A DNA stretch of 64,000 bases, taken from NCBI GenBank assembly GCA_964420365.1, contig CAYQTA010000048.1, forward strand, positions 1-64,000, read 5' to 3'. Shown piece by piece: positions 53,702 through 60,984 of the stretch. The translations under genes were made by a program, and so were the position numbers. Each line of letters starts with the position of its first letter. Position 1 is the stretch's first letter. The stretch comes from JAMOQA01 sp964420365. Its GTDB lineage: Bacteria; Acidobacteriota; Polarisedimenticolia; J045. The notes beneath the pieces were generated by a model that had not been told where the DNA came from, did not search any database, and saw only the letters and a program-made list of their open reading frames with translations.

Positions 53702-54250
53702 GTGATCCGCATCAGCCGCGAGACCGACTACGCGATCCTGCTCCTCGTACACCTGGCCCGCCGACCACCGGGCCGGGTGGTGACCGCCCGCGAGATCGCC
53801 GACCACACCGGGATTTCCCGGCCGATGGTCAGCAAGATCCTCAAGGCCCTCGCGCGCGGCGGACTGCTCCACTCCCACCGCGGCGCACGGGGCGGGTACA
53901 GCCTTCCCCGGTCGCCGGAGGAGATCTCGATCGCCGAGGTGATCGAGGCGATCGAGGGACCGATCGCCATCACCGAGTGCTCCGGCGAGGAGGGTTCCTG
54001 CACCCTCGAGGCCGGCTGCCCGGTCCGGGTCAACTGGCGTGACATCAGCGCGGTGATCCGCTCGGCGCTGGCCGGCGTGCCCCTCGCCCGGATGGCCGGG
54101 TCGCTCCGGGCCCCCCGGCCCCTCGGAACGGTCCCGGCGGCGGACTTCCCGGGGCTCGGCCTCGCTCCCCTCCCCCCCTCCGGTGGCGAGGGTGACCCCG
54201 GGCCGGGCCACGGCGCCGGCGACGGGAAGGAAGGACGGGAACGACGATGA
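53702..54250 (+). CDS. Rrf2-family Fe-S-sensing regulator of the SUF operon
   Basis: A 182-residue regulator. Winged-helix domain: IRISRETDYAILLLVHLARR, VVTAREIADHTGISRPMVSK, GGLLHSHRGARGGYSLPRSP. Three cysteines in ECSGEEGSCTLEAGCPV (CX6CX5C) match the cluster ligands of SUF-associated Rrf2 proteins and IscR, which bind [2Fe-2S] and sense iron-sulfur status. The C-terminal 50 residues are Pro/Gly-rich and probably disordered. GTG at 53702. Its stop overlaps sufB by 4 bp, so it is the first gene of the operon and likely autoregulates it. Confidence 0.92.
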   Translation: MIRISRETDYAILLLVHLARRPPGRVVTAREIADHTGISRPMVSKILKALARGGLLHSHRGARGGYSLPRSPEEISIAEVIEAIEGPIAITECSGEEGSCTLEAGCPVRVNWRDISAVIRSALAGVPLARMAGSLRAPRPLGTVPAADFPGLGLAPLPPSGGEGDPGPGHGAGDGKEGRERR

Positions 54251-55695
54251 GCGACGACAGGAAGCGGATCCAGGAGATCGTCGACCGGGAGTACGAGCAC
54301 GGCTTCGTCACCCCGATCGAGGAGGAGACGATCCCCCCCGGCCTGTCCGAGGAGGTGATCCGCAGGATCTCGGCGATCAAGCGGGAGCCCGGGTGGCTGC
54401 TCGAGTGGCGCCTCCGGGCGTACCGCACGTGGCAGAAGATGGAGGAGCCCCACTGGGGCCACCTCCACTATCCCCCGATCGACTACCAGTCGATCGTCTA
54501 CTACGCGGCGCCGAAACGGGACGAGGATCGGCCGAAGAGCCTCGACGAGGTCGACCCGGAGCTCCTCGAGACGTTCGAGAAGCTCGGGATCCCCCTCGAG
54601 GAGCGGGCGGCCCTCGCCGGCGTCGCGGTCGACGCGGTCTTCGACTCCGTGTCGGTGGCGACGACCTTCAAGGAGAAACTGGCCGAGCTCGGGATCATCT
54701 TCTGCTCGTTTTCCGAGGCGGTGCGGGAACACCCTGACCTGGTCCGGAAGTACCTCGGCACGGTCGTTCCTCCCGGCGACAACTTCTTCGCCGCCCTCAA
54801 CTCGGCGGTCTTCTCCGACGGCTCGTTCTGCTACATCCCCCCCGGGGTCCGCTGCCCGATGGAGCTCTCCACCTACTTTCGGATCAACGCCGCGAACCTC
54901 GGCCAGTTCGAGCGGACGCTCGTCATCGCCGACAAGGGGGCGTACGTCAGCTACCTGGAGGGCTGCACGGCGCCGATGCGGGACGAGAACCAGCTCCACG
55001 CGGCCGTGGTCGAGCTCGTCGCCCTCGAGGGCGCACACATCAAGTACTCCACGGTGCAGAACTGGTACCCCGGCGACGAGGAGGGACGGGGGGGCATCTA
55101 CAACTTCGTGACGAAGCGCGGGAAGTGCCTCGGGCGAAATTCCCGCATCTCCTGGACCCAGGTGGAGACCGGCTCGGCGATCACCTGGAAATACCCGGGA
55201 TGCGTCCTGATCGGCGACGGCTCGGTCGGAGAGTTCTACTCCGTCGCCCTGACGAACCGGCGCCAGCAGGCCGACACCGGCACGAAGATGGTCCACGTCG
55301 GTCGGAACACGCGCTCGGTGATCGTCTCGAAGGGCATCTCCGCCGGGCGGGGCCAGAACTCCTACCGGGGCCTGGTCGAGATCCGCGGGAGCGCCGAGGG
55401 GGCCCGCAACTATTCCCAGTGCGACTCGATGCTGATCGGGGACCGCTGCGGGGCCCACACCTTCCCGTACATCGACGTGGCGAACCCGACCGCCGTGGTC
55501 GAGCACGAGGCGACGACCTCGAAGATCGGGGAGGACCAGCTCTTCTACTGCCGCCAGCGGGGGATCTCCCCCGAGGACGCCGTGGCGATGATCGTCAACG
55601 GCTTCTGCAAGGAGGTCTTCCGCGAACTGCCGATGGAGTTCGCCGTCGAGGCGCAGAAGCTGCTCGGCGTCAGCCTCGAAGGGAGCGTGGGCTGA
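54247..55695 (+). CDS. sufB: SufB, Fe-S cluster scaffold subunit
   Basis: A 482-residue protein, scaffold of the SufBC2D complex on which clusters are built. Typical start REYEHGFVTPIEEETIPPGL, then ISAIKREPGWLLEWRLRAYR. The beta-helix core has FCYIPPGVRCPMELSTYFRI, EGCTAPMRDENQLHAAVVEL and NWYPGDEEGRGGIYNFVTKR. Near the end, DQLFYCRQRGISPEDAVAMI has a Cys at the expected cluster/sulfur-transfer position. Overlaps the Rrf2 gene by 4 bp and is 27 bp from sufC. Length as in E. coli SufB (495). Confidence 0.97.
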   Translation: MSDDRKRIQEIVDREYEHGFVTPIEEETIPPGLSEEVIRRISAIKREPGWLLEWRLRAYRTWQKMEEPHWGHLHYPPIDYQSIVYYAAPKRDEDRPKSLDEVDPELLETFEKLGIPLEERAALAGVAVDAVFDSVSVATTFKEKLAELGIIFCSFSEAVREHPDLVRKYLGTVVPPGDNFFAALNSAVFSDGSFCYIPPGVRCPMELSTYFRINAANLGQFERTLVIADKGAYVSYLEGCTAPMRDENQLHAAVVELVALEGAHIKYSTVQNWYPGDEEGRGGIYNFVTKRGKCLGRNSRISWTQVETGSAITWKYPGCVLIGDGSVGEFYSVALTNRRQQADTGTKMVHVGRNTRSVIVSKGISAGRGQNSYRGLVEIRGSAEGARNYSQCDSMLIGDRCGAHTFPYIDVANPTAVVEHEATTSKIGEDQLFYCRQRGISPEDAVAMIVNGFCKEVFRELPMEFAVEAQKLLGVSLEGSVG

Positions 55696-55722
55696 GAGGC
55701 CCGCGCCGGAGGGAGCCAGCCG

Positions 55723-56499
55723 ATGGAGACGAACCAGCCGATCCTCGAGATCCGTGACCTGCACGCGCGCATCGAGGGAAAGGAAATCCTCAGGGGGATC
55801 GACCTCGTCATCCGCCCGGGCGAGGTGCACGCGATCATGGGCCCGAACGGCTCCGGGAAGAGCACGCTCGCCCAGGTCCTCGCCGGCCGGGACCTCTACG
55901 AGGTGACGCGCGGCGAGGTCCTCTACCGGGGACGGGACCTGCTCGCGCTCTCGCCGGAGGAGCGCGCCCGGGAGGGGATCTTCCTCGCGTTCCAGTACCC
56001 GGTCGAGATTCCCGGGGTCACGAACCTCTACTTCCTGAAGACCGCCCTGAACGCCGTCCGCAAGCACCGCGGCCTGCCCGAGATGGACGCGATGGAGTTC
56101 ATGAAGCTGGTCCGGGAGAAGCTCGCCCTCGTCGAGATGGACGAGGCGTTCCTGCGGCGGGCGGTCAACGAGGGCTTCTCGGGGGGCGAGAAGAAGCGGA
56201 ACGAGATCCTCCAGATGGCGGTGCTGGACCCCGTTCTCGCGATCCTCGACGAGACCGACTCGGGGCTCGACATCGACGCCCTGCGCGTCGTCGCCAACGG
56301 CGTCAACCGCCTCCGGCGACCGGACCGGGCGATGCTGCTGGTCACCCACTACCAGCGGCTCCTCGACTACATCGTCCCCGACCGCGTCCACGTCCTCGCC
56401 GGCGGCCGGATCGTCCGGTCCGGCGACCGTCGCCTGGCCCTCGAGCTCGAGGAGAAGGGGTACGGCTGGCTCCACGAGGCCGGGACCCCGGGCGCGTGA
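55723..56499 (+). CDS. sufC: SufC, ATPase subunit of the SUF complex
   Basis: A 258-residue cytoplasmic ABC-type ATPase powering SufBC2D. Walker A GPNGSGKST, the SufC-typical Q-loop FLAFQYPVEIPGVTN, signature FSGGEKKRNEILQM, Walker B LAILDETDSGLDIDAL and the switch His in LLVTHYQRLL. Complete and of standard length (E. coli 248). Sits between sufB and sufD in the usual order, 10 bp before sufD. A GGAGG-like sequence (CGGAGGGAGCC) precedes the ATG. Confidence 0.97.
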   Translation: METNQPILEIRDLHARIEGKEILRGIDLVIRPGEVHAIMGPNGSGKSTLAQVLAGRDLYEVTRGEVLYRGRDLLALSPEERAREGIFLAFQYPVEIPGVTNLYFLKTALNAVRKHRGLPEMDAMEFMKLVREKLALVEMDEAFLRRAVNEGFSGGEKKRNEILQMAVLDPVLAILDETDSGLDIDALRVVANGVNRLRRPDRAMLLVTHYQRLLDYIVPDRVHVLAGGRIVRSGDRRLALELEEKGYGWLHEAGTPGA

Positions 56500-56509
56500 G
56501 GAGGCCGCG

Positions 56510-57856
56510 ATGACCACCGGCATCGCCGAGACGATTCCGGCCGGCTGGAAGGCCCTCGTCGACCGGCACCGGGAGCTCCTGGCCACGGGGCCGGCGTTCC
56601 TCCGGGAGCTGCGGCGCGCGGCCTGGACCCGCTTCGAGGAACGGGGCCTGCCGGGCCGCCGGGAAGAGGACTGGCGGGAAATCGACCTGCGTCCCCTGGC
56701 CGCGCTCTCCCCCGTTCCCGCCGCCCCCCGGGCATCCCGGGTCTCCCCGGACATCCTCGACCATCCGGCGGTGGCGCGGCCGGCGCCGCCCCGGTTCGTG
56801 CTGGCCGGGGGACGCCTCCGGGAAGACCTCTCCGCGGCGCACCCGCTGCCCGCCGGCCTCCAGGTGCTCACCATCGAGGAGGCGGCCAGGGCGTGGCCCG
56901 ACCTGCTCGCCACCCACCTGGGCCGGTACGCCCCGGCGGAAAACCCGTTCGTCGCCCTGAACACCGCCCTCGCCGAGGAAGGCCTGGTCGTCCGGGTCGC
57001 CGCCGGGACCGACGTGGACGTTCCCCTCCACCTGGTTCACGTCGCCCCGGCGGGGGACCGGGACGTCGCCTGCCATCCCCGCGTCCTCGTCCTCGTGGAA
57101 ACCGGGGCGAGGGTCGCCCTCGTCGAGAGCTTCCTCGCGCGGGAGGAAGCCGGGGGACTCGTCAACGGGGTCACCGAGCTCCTCGTCGGGCCCGGGGCCC
57201 GCGTGACCCACGCCCGCGTCCAGCACGAGGCTCCCGGGATCCACCACGTCGCCCACGTCGCCGCGCGCGTCGAGGCGGGGGGATCCCTGCGGTCCCTCTC
57301 CCTCGCCCTCGGCGGGCCCCTGGTGCGGGTTGGCATCGACGTCCGCCTGGCGGGCGAGGAGGCGGAGACCTCCCTCGACGGTCTCTACCTCGCCGGGTCG
57401 GGGCAGGTGGTCGATCACCGGACGGCCATCCTCCACGACGTGCCGCGCTGCGCGAGTCACCAGCTCTACAAGGGCCTCCTGGCCGGCGACGGGCGCGCCG
57501 TCTTCCGCGGTCGGATCGTCGTCGCCCCCGGGGCCCAGCAGACGGACGCTCACCAGCAGAACCGCAACCTGCTGCTCTCCCGGCAGGCACTGGTCCGTAC
57601 GCGTCCCCAGCTCGAGATCTACGCCGACGACGTGCGGGCTACCCACGGGGCGACGGTCGGGCAGCTCGACGACGAGATGCTCTTCTACTTCCGGAGCCGC
57701 GGCATCGGTCTCGCGGAGGCCCGCCACCTGCTGCTCGCGGCCTTCACCGGCGAGATCCTCGAGCGGGTCCCCGGCGCACCGCTGGCCGGGCTGCTTCGCG
57801 ACCTGGTCCGGGACCGCCTCGCCCGCGAGCTCCCGGCCGGGGAGGATGCGCGATGA
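56510..57856 (+). CDS. sufD: SufD, Fe-S assembly subunit
   Basis: A 448-residue beta-helix protein, partner of SufB. RFEERGLPGRREEDWREIDL is the SufD N-terminal signature (P..R.E.W..T-like). Later segments are AENPFVALNTALAEEGLVVR, HQLYKGLLAGDGRAVFRGRI, the QQTDAHQQNRNLLLSRQA segment and ATHGATVGQLDDEMLFYFRS, which together are diagnostic. It holds the conserved C-terminal His (ATHGA) that is proposed to contribute to cluster assembly in SufB-SufD. Overlaps sufS by 4 bp. Confidence 0.95.
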   Translation: MTTGIAETIPAGWKALVDRHRELLATGPAFLRELRRAAWTRFEERGLPGRREEDWREIDLRPLAALSPVPAAPRASRVSPDILDHPAVARPAPPRFVLAGGRLREDLSAAHPLPAGLQVLTIEEAARAWPDLLATHLGRYAPAENPFVALNTALAEEGLVVRVAAGTDVDVPLHLVHVAPAGDRDVACHPRVLVLVETGARVALVESFLAREEAGGLVNGVTELLVGPGARVTHARVQHEAPGIHHVAHVAARVEAGGSLRSLSLALGGPLVRVGIDVRLAGEEAETSLDGLYLAGSGQVVDHRTAILHDVPRCASHQLYKGLLAGDGRAVFRGRIVVAPGAQQTDAHQQNRNLLLSRQALVRTRPQLEIYADDVRATHGATVGQLDDEMLFYFRSRGIGLAEARHLLLAAFTGEILERVPGAPLAGLLRDLVRDRLARELPAGEDAR

Positions 57857-59082
57857 CGACGGCCCTCGACGTGGACCGGGTCCGGGACCAGTTCCCGATC
57901 CTCGCCCGCCGGGTTCACGGCCGACCCCTCGCGTACCTGGACAACGCCGCGACGACCCAGAAGCCGCGGGCGGTGCTCGACGCCGTGCGCCGTTTCTACG
58001 AGGAGCGGAACGCGAACGTCCACCGGGGCGCCTACGCTCTCTCCGCCGAGGCGACGGAGGCGTACGAGGGTGCGCGGGCCCGGGTCGCCCGTTTCCTCGG
58101 GGCCGCGGATCCCCGCGAGGTGGTCTTCACCCGGGGAACGACCGAGGCGATCAACCTGGTCGCCTGGAGCCTCGGCTTCGCGCGGCTGGGGGCCGGCGAC
58201 GAGATCCTCGTCACCGAGATGGAACACCACTCGAACATCGTCCCCTGGCAGCTCGTCGCCGCCCGGACCGGTGCACGCCTCGCCGTCGCGCCGATCACGG
58301 ACACCGGGGAACTGGACCGGGAGGCGTTTCGCCGGCGACTGTCGCCGCGCACGCGGATCGTCGCCCTGGCCCACGTCTCGAACGCCCTCGGGACGATCAA
58401 CCCGGTCCGCGAGCTGGTCGCGGAAGCCCGCTCGGCCGGAGCCATCGTCCTCGTCGACGGGGCCCAGGCGGTGCCCCACCTGCCCGTGAACGTGCGCGAT
58501 CTCGGTTGCGACCTCTACGCGTTCTCCGGGCACAAGGTGTACGGGCCGACCGGCATCGGCGCGCTCTGGGCGCGCCGGGAGCTGCTCGAGGAGATGCCAC
58601 CCTGGCAGGGTGGCGGCGACATGATCCTCGAGGTGCGCTTCGAGGGGTCGTCGTGGAACGAGGTTCCCTGGAAGTTCGAGGCCGGCACGCCCAACGTGGC
58701 GGGCGCCGTCGGCCTGGCCGCGGCCCTCGACTGGGTCGAGGAGACCGGGCTCGAGGCGATCGCCGCCCACGAGGCGGACCTGCTCGCGTACGCGACCGGG
58801 CGGCTCGGCGAGATCGAGGGCCTGCGGATCCTTGGGAGCTCCCGCCGGAAGGCGGCGGTCGTCTCGTTCGTGCTCGAGGAGGTCCATCCCCACGACGTCG
58901 CGACGTTCCTCGACGCCGACGGGATCGCGGTACGGGCGGGGCACCATTGTGCCCAGCCGGTGATGGACCGTTACGGCGTGCCGGCAACGGTGCGGGCCTC
59001 CTTCGCCGCGTACAACACGCGCGCGGAGGTGGACGCCCTCGTCGCCGCGCTGCGAAAGGTCCGGGAGGTGTTCGCCCGATGA
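57853..59082 (+). CDS. sufS: SufS, group II cysteine desulfurase
   Basis: A 409-residue PLP enzyme taking sulfur from cysteine for cluster assembly. YLDNAATTQKPRAVLDAV at the N-terminus, VHRGAYALSAEATEAYE, EMEHHSNIVPWQ, PLP lysine K228 in FSGHKVYGPTG, and the persulfide cysteine C366 in RAGHHCAQP, with the short loop typical of group II enzymes. Overlaps sufD and sufU by 4 bp, an arrangement that fits SufU acting as its sulfur acceptor. Confidence 0.97.
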   Translation: MTTALDVDRVRDQFPILARRVHGRPLAYLDNAATTQKPRAVLDAVRRFYEERNANVHRGAYALSAEATEAYEGARARVARFLGAADPREVVFTRGTTEAINLVAWSLGFARLGAGDEILVTEMEHHSNIVPWQLVAARTGARLAVAPITDTGELDREAFRRRLSPRTRIVALAHVSNALGTINPVRELVAEARSAGAIVLVDGAQAVPHLPVNVRDLGCDLYAFSGHKVYGPTGIGALWARRELLEEMPPWQGGGDMILEVRFEGSSWNEVPWKFEAGTPNVAGAVGLAAALDWVEETGLEAIAAHEADLLAYATGRLGEIEGLRILGSSRRKAAVVSFVLEEVHPHDVATFLDADGIAVRAGHHCAQPVMDRYGVPATVRASFAAYNTRAEVDALVAALRKVREVFAR

Positions 59083-59549
59083 ACGACCTGCGCGAGCTGT
59101 ACCAGGAGATGATTCTCGACCATTCCCGGAACCCCCGGAACCGGGGGGTTCTCGAGCACGCCACCCACCGCGCCGAGGGACGGAATCCCGTCTGCGGGGA
59201 CCAGGTGACGGTCTGGATCGACGTGGACGACGGGGGCGTCATCCGGAAGGTCACCTTCGACGGAAAGGGATGCGCGATCTCGACGGCGTCGGCCTCCCTG
59301 ATGACCGAGGCGCTGGTCGGCCGAACGGTCGAGGAGGCCCGCCGCCTCTTCGCCGAGGTCCACGGGATGCTGACCGGGGATCCGTCCGGGGAACAGGCGG
59401 CCGCCGCCTCCGGCCGCGAGGACCTCGGGAAGCTGGAGGTCCTCTCCGGCGTCAAGGAGTTCCCGATGCGGGTCAAGTGTGCCTCCCTCCCGTGGCACAC
59501 GTTCCTCGCGGCCCTCGAGGGGCGCGACGATCCCGCCCGGACCGAGTGA
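59079..59549 (+). CDS. sufU: SufU, zinc-dependent sulfurtransferase
   Basis: A 156-residue IscU-like protein. LYQEMILDHSRNPRNRGVL is the family N-terminus. Zinc/sulfur ligands are C39 in NPVCGDQ, Cys in GKGCAISTASASLM and Cys in MRVKCASLPWHTF. The insertion between the second and third Cys (LFAEVHGMLTGD) marks the SufU rather than IscU type; SufU accepts sulfur from SufS. Overlaps sufS by 4 bp. sufT starts 25 bp after its stop. Confidence 0.95.
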   Translation: MNDLRELYQEMILDHSRNPRNRGVLEHATHRAEGRNPVCGDQVTVWIDVDDGGVIRKVTFDGKGCAISTASASLMTEALVGRTVEEARRLFAEVHGMLTGDPSGEQAAAASGREDLGKLEVLSGVKEFPMRVKCASLPWHTFLAALEGRDDPARTE

Positions 59550-59574
59550 CCGGGCCGACGCGGAGGACGACGGG

Positions 59575-60006
59575 ATGAGCACCGCGGAGAACCACGACCG
59601 GGAGAATTCCGGCCGGTCCCACGACAGCTCGACCTGCAATGATCCCCTGTGCCGGGATCCCGCCTGCCGGGACGCGGCCGACCGGTCCACCCCGGTCGAC
59701 AAGGAGACGCTGGTTCCCCGGATCGTCGCCATGCTGGAGTCGATCTACGACCCGGAGATCCCGGTGAACATCTGGGAGCTGGGGTTGATCTACGGGATCG
59801 ACGTGTCCGACGACGGGGACGTCACGGTCCGGATGACCCTGACCGCCCCCAACTGCCCGGTCGCCGGCAGCCTGCCGATCGAGGTCGAGATGCGGGTCGC
59901 CTCCATTCCCGGCGTCCGCTCCTGCCGCGTCGAGCTCACCTGGGATCCCCCCTGGACGCCGGACCGGATGTCGGAGACGGCCCGCCTGATGCTCGGCCTC
60001 GACTGA
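59575..60006 (+). CDS. sufT: SufT-like MIP18 family protein with Cys-rich N-terminal tail
   Basis: A 143-residue protein. Residues about 45-140 are the DUF59/MIP18 domain: IVAMLESIYDPEIPVNIWEL, GLIYGIDVSDDGDVTVRMTL, TAPNCPVAGSLPIEVEMRV, VELTWDPPWTPDRMSE. SufT and its relatives assist Fe-S cluster maturation or delivery. The conserved Cys is in APNCPVAG. Ahead of it is an unusual 40-residue tail carrying the tandem CNDPL-CRDPA-CRDAA (CX4CX4C), a possible metal site. ATG at 59575 follows CGGAGGA. A 12-bp hairpin closes the operon. Confidence 0.85.
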   Translation: MSTAENHDRENSGRSHDSSTCNDPLCRDPACRDAADRSTPVDKETLVPRIVAMLESIYDPEIPVNIWELGLIYGIDVSDDGDVTVRMTLTAPNCPVAGSLPIEVEMRVASIPGVRSCRVELTWDPPWTPDRMSETARLMLGLD

Positions 60007-60047
60007 CCCCCGGCCCCGCCCGTTCCCGGGCTCGACGCGACGGGAAC

Positions 60048-60074
60048 GTCCCCGCGGCACGATGCCGCGGGGAC
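60048..60074. terminator. hairpin between the SUF operon and the convergent beta-barrel gene
   Basis: Perfect 12-bp stem GTCCCCGCGGCA / TGCCGCGGGGAC with a CGA loop. It lies between two converging genes and could serve both. No T-run on either side. Confidence 0.6.
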
Positions 60075-60114
60075 CGGGTGGCAGGAACGGGAATCTCTTC
60101 CCGGGGAAACCCGC

Positions 60115-60849
60115 TCAGAAGCGAAAGGCGACGCCGAGGGAGACCTCGTTGCCCGAGAGGTCGATCGTCCCGAAGCCGGCCAGGTCGCCGTCCAGCTCGT
60201 CGTCCACGTCGTGCCAGCGAGCATCGACGAACAGGGACCAGTTGTCGGCCACGGCCACGTCGACGCCCGCCTCGAGAAACCACCCGAGGGCGGTACCGTC
60301 GGAGACGTAGCGGTCGTTGAACACCTCCGGGGGATCGACGGAGAAGTCGATGAAGTCGCCGCGCTCCCGGTAGCGCCACCAGTAGAACCCCGCCCCCACC
60401 CCGACGTAGGGGCGGATCGCCTGGTCACGGCCGAACGGGTACGCGACCACGGCCACCGTCAGCGGCTCGAGCTCGAGCTGCTCCAGGTGCCGGATCTCGT
60501 ACCCGCCGGCGTCCAGGTAGTCGCGGTAGGCGACCGTCGTCTTCCCGTCGTAGGTCGCGAGGGAGACCTCCACGTCGAGGACGGTCTCCCCGACCCGGTG
60601 GCGCCAGTCCAGTCCGAAGATCGTGTCGTCCAGGGCGGAAACGGAGCCGGTGAACGCATCGAACGTGTCGTCCCAGAACCGGGAGTCACCGTCCGGCCGG
60701 AACTCCCCGACCCGGAAACGCACCTGGTTCGTCGTGGCGGCCGCGGGGCGCCGGGCGCGGGGATAGTGGCGGGGCGTCCCGGCGAGCACGGCCGGGGATC
60801 CGGCAAGGAGCAGGAGCAGGACGAGAGCAGCGGCATGGTGGCTTCGCAT
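60115..60849 (-). CDS. outer-membrane beta-barrel protein
   Basis: A 244-residue exported protein. Signal peptide at residues 1-23 (HHAAALVLLLLLAGSPAVL, cleavage after VLA). The mature part has alternating hydrophobic strands typical of an eight-stranded barrel: TIFGLDWRHRVGETVLDVEV, PLTVAVVAYPFG, IRPYVGVGAGFYWWRYRE, GWFLEAGVDVAVADNWSLFV, and it ends in Phe (SLGVAFRF), the usual Bam-recognition signal. YPFG and IRPYVGVGAG resemble OmpW/OmpA-type barrels. No enzymatic residues are evident, so the role is structural or unknown. Monocistronic. Confidence 0.8.
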   Translation of the reverse strand: MRSHHAAALVLLLLLAGSPAVLAGTPRHYPRARRPAAATTNQVRFRVGEFRPDGDSRFWDDTFDAFTGSVSALDDTIFGLDWRHRVGETVLDVEVSLATYDGKTTVAYRDYLDAGGYEIRHLEQLELEPLTVAVVAYPFGRDQAIRPYVGVGAGFYWWRYRERGDFIDFSVDPPEVFNDRYVSDGTALGWFLEAGVDVAVADNWSLFVDARWHDVDDELDGDLAGFGTIDLSGNEVSLGVAFRF

Positions 60850-60984
60850 CGGTCACCTCCTTCCGTCCCCTCCCGGAGCAAGGACGATGCCAGCGTGCCC
60901 GCGGGGGAGCCGTCCCTTGAAACGCAACGACTTGTATCGATCACGCGACGGGCCGCCGGGCGGGACGACCTCCCCCGGGGACGG

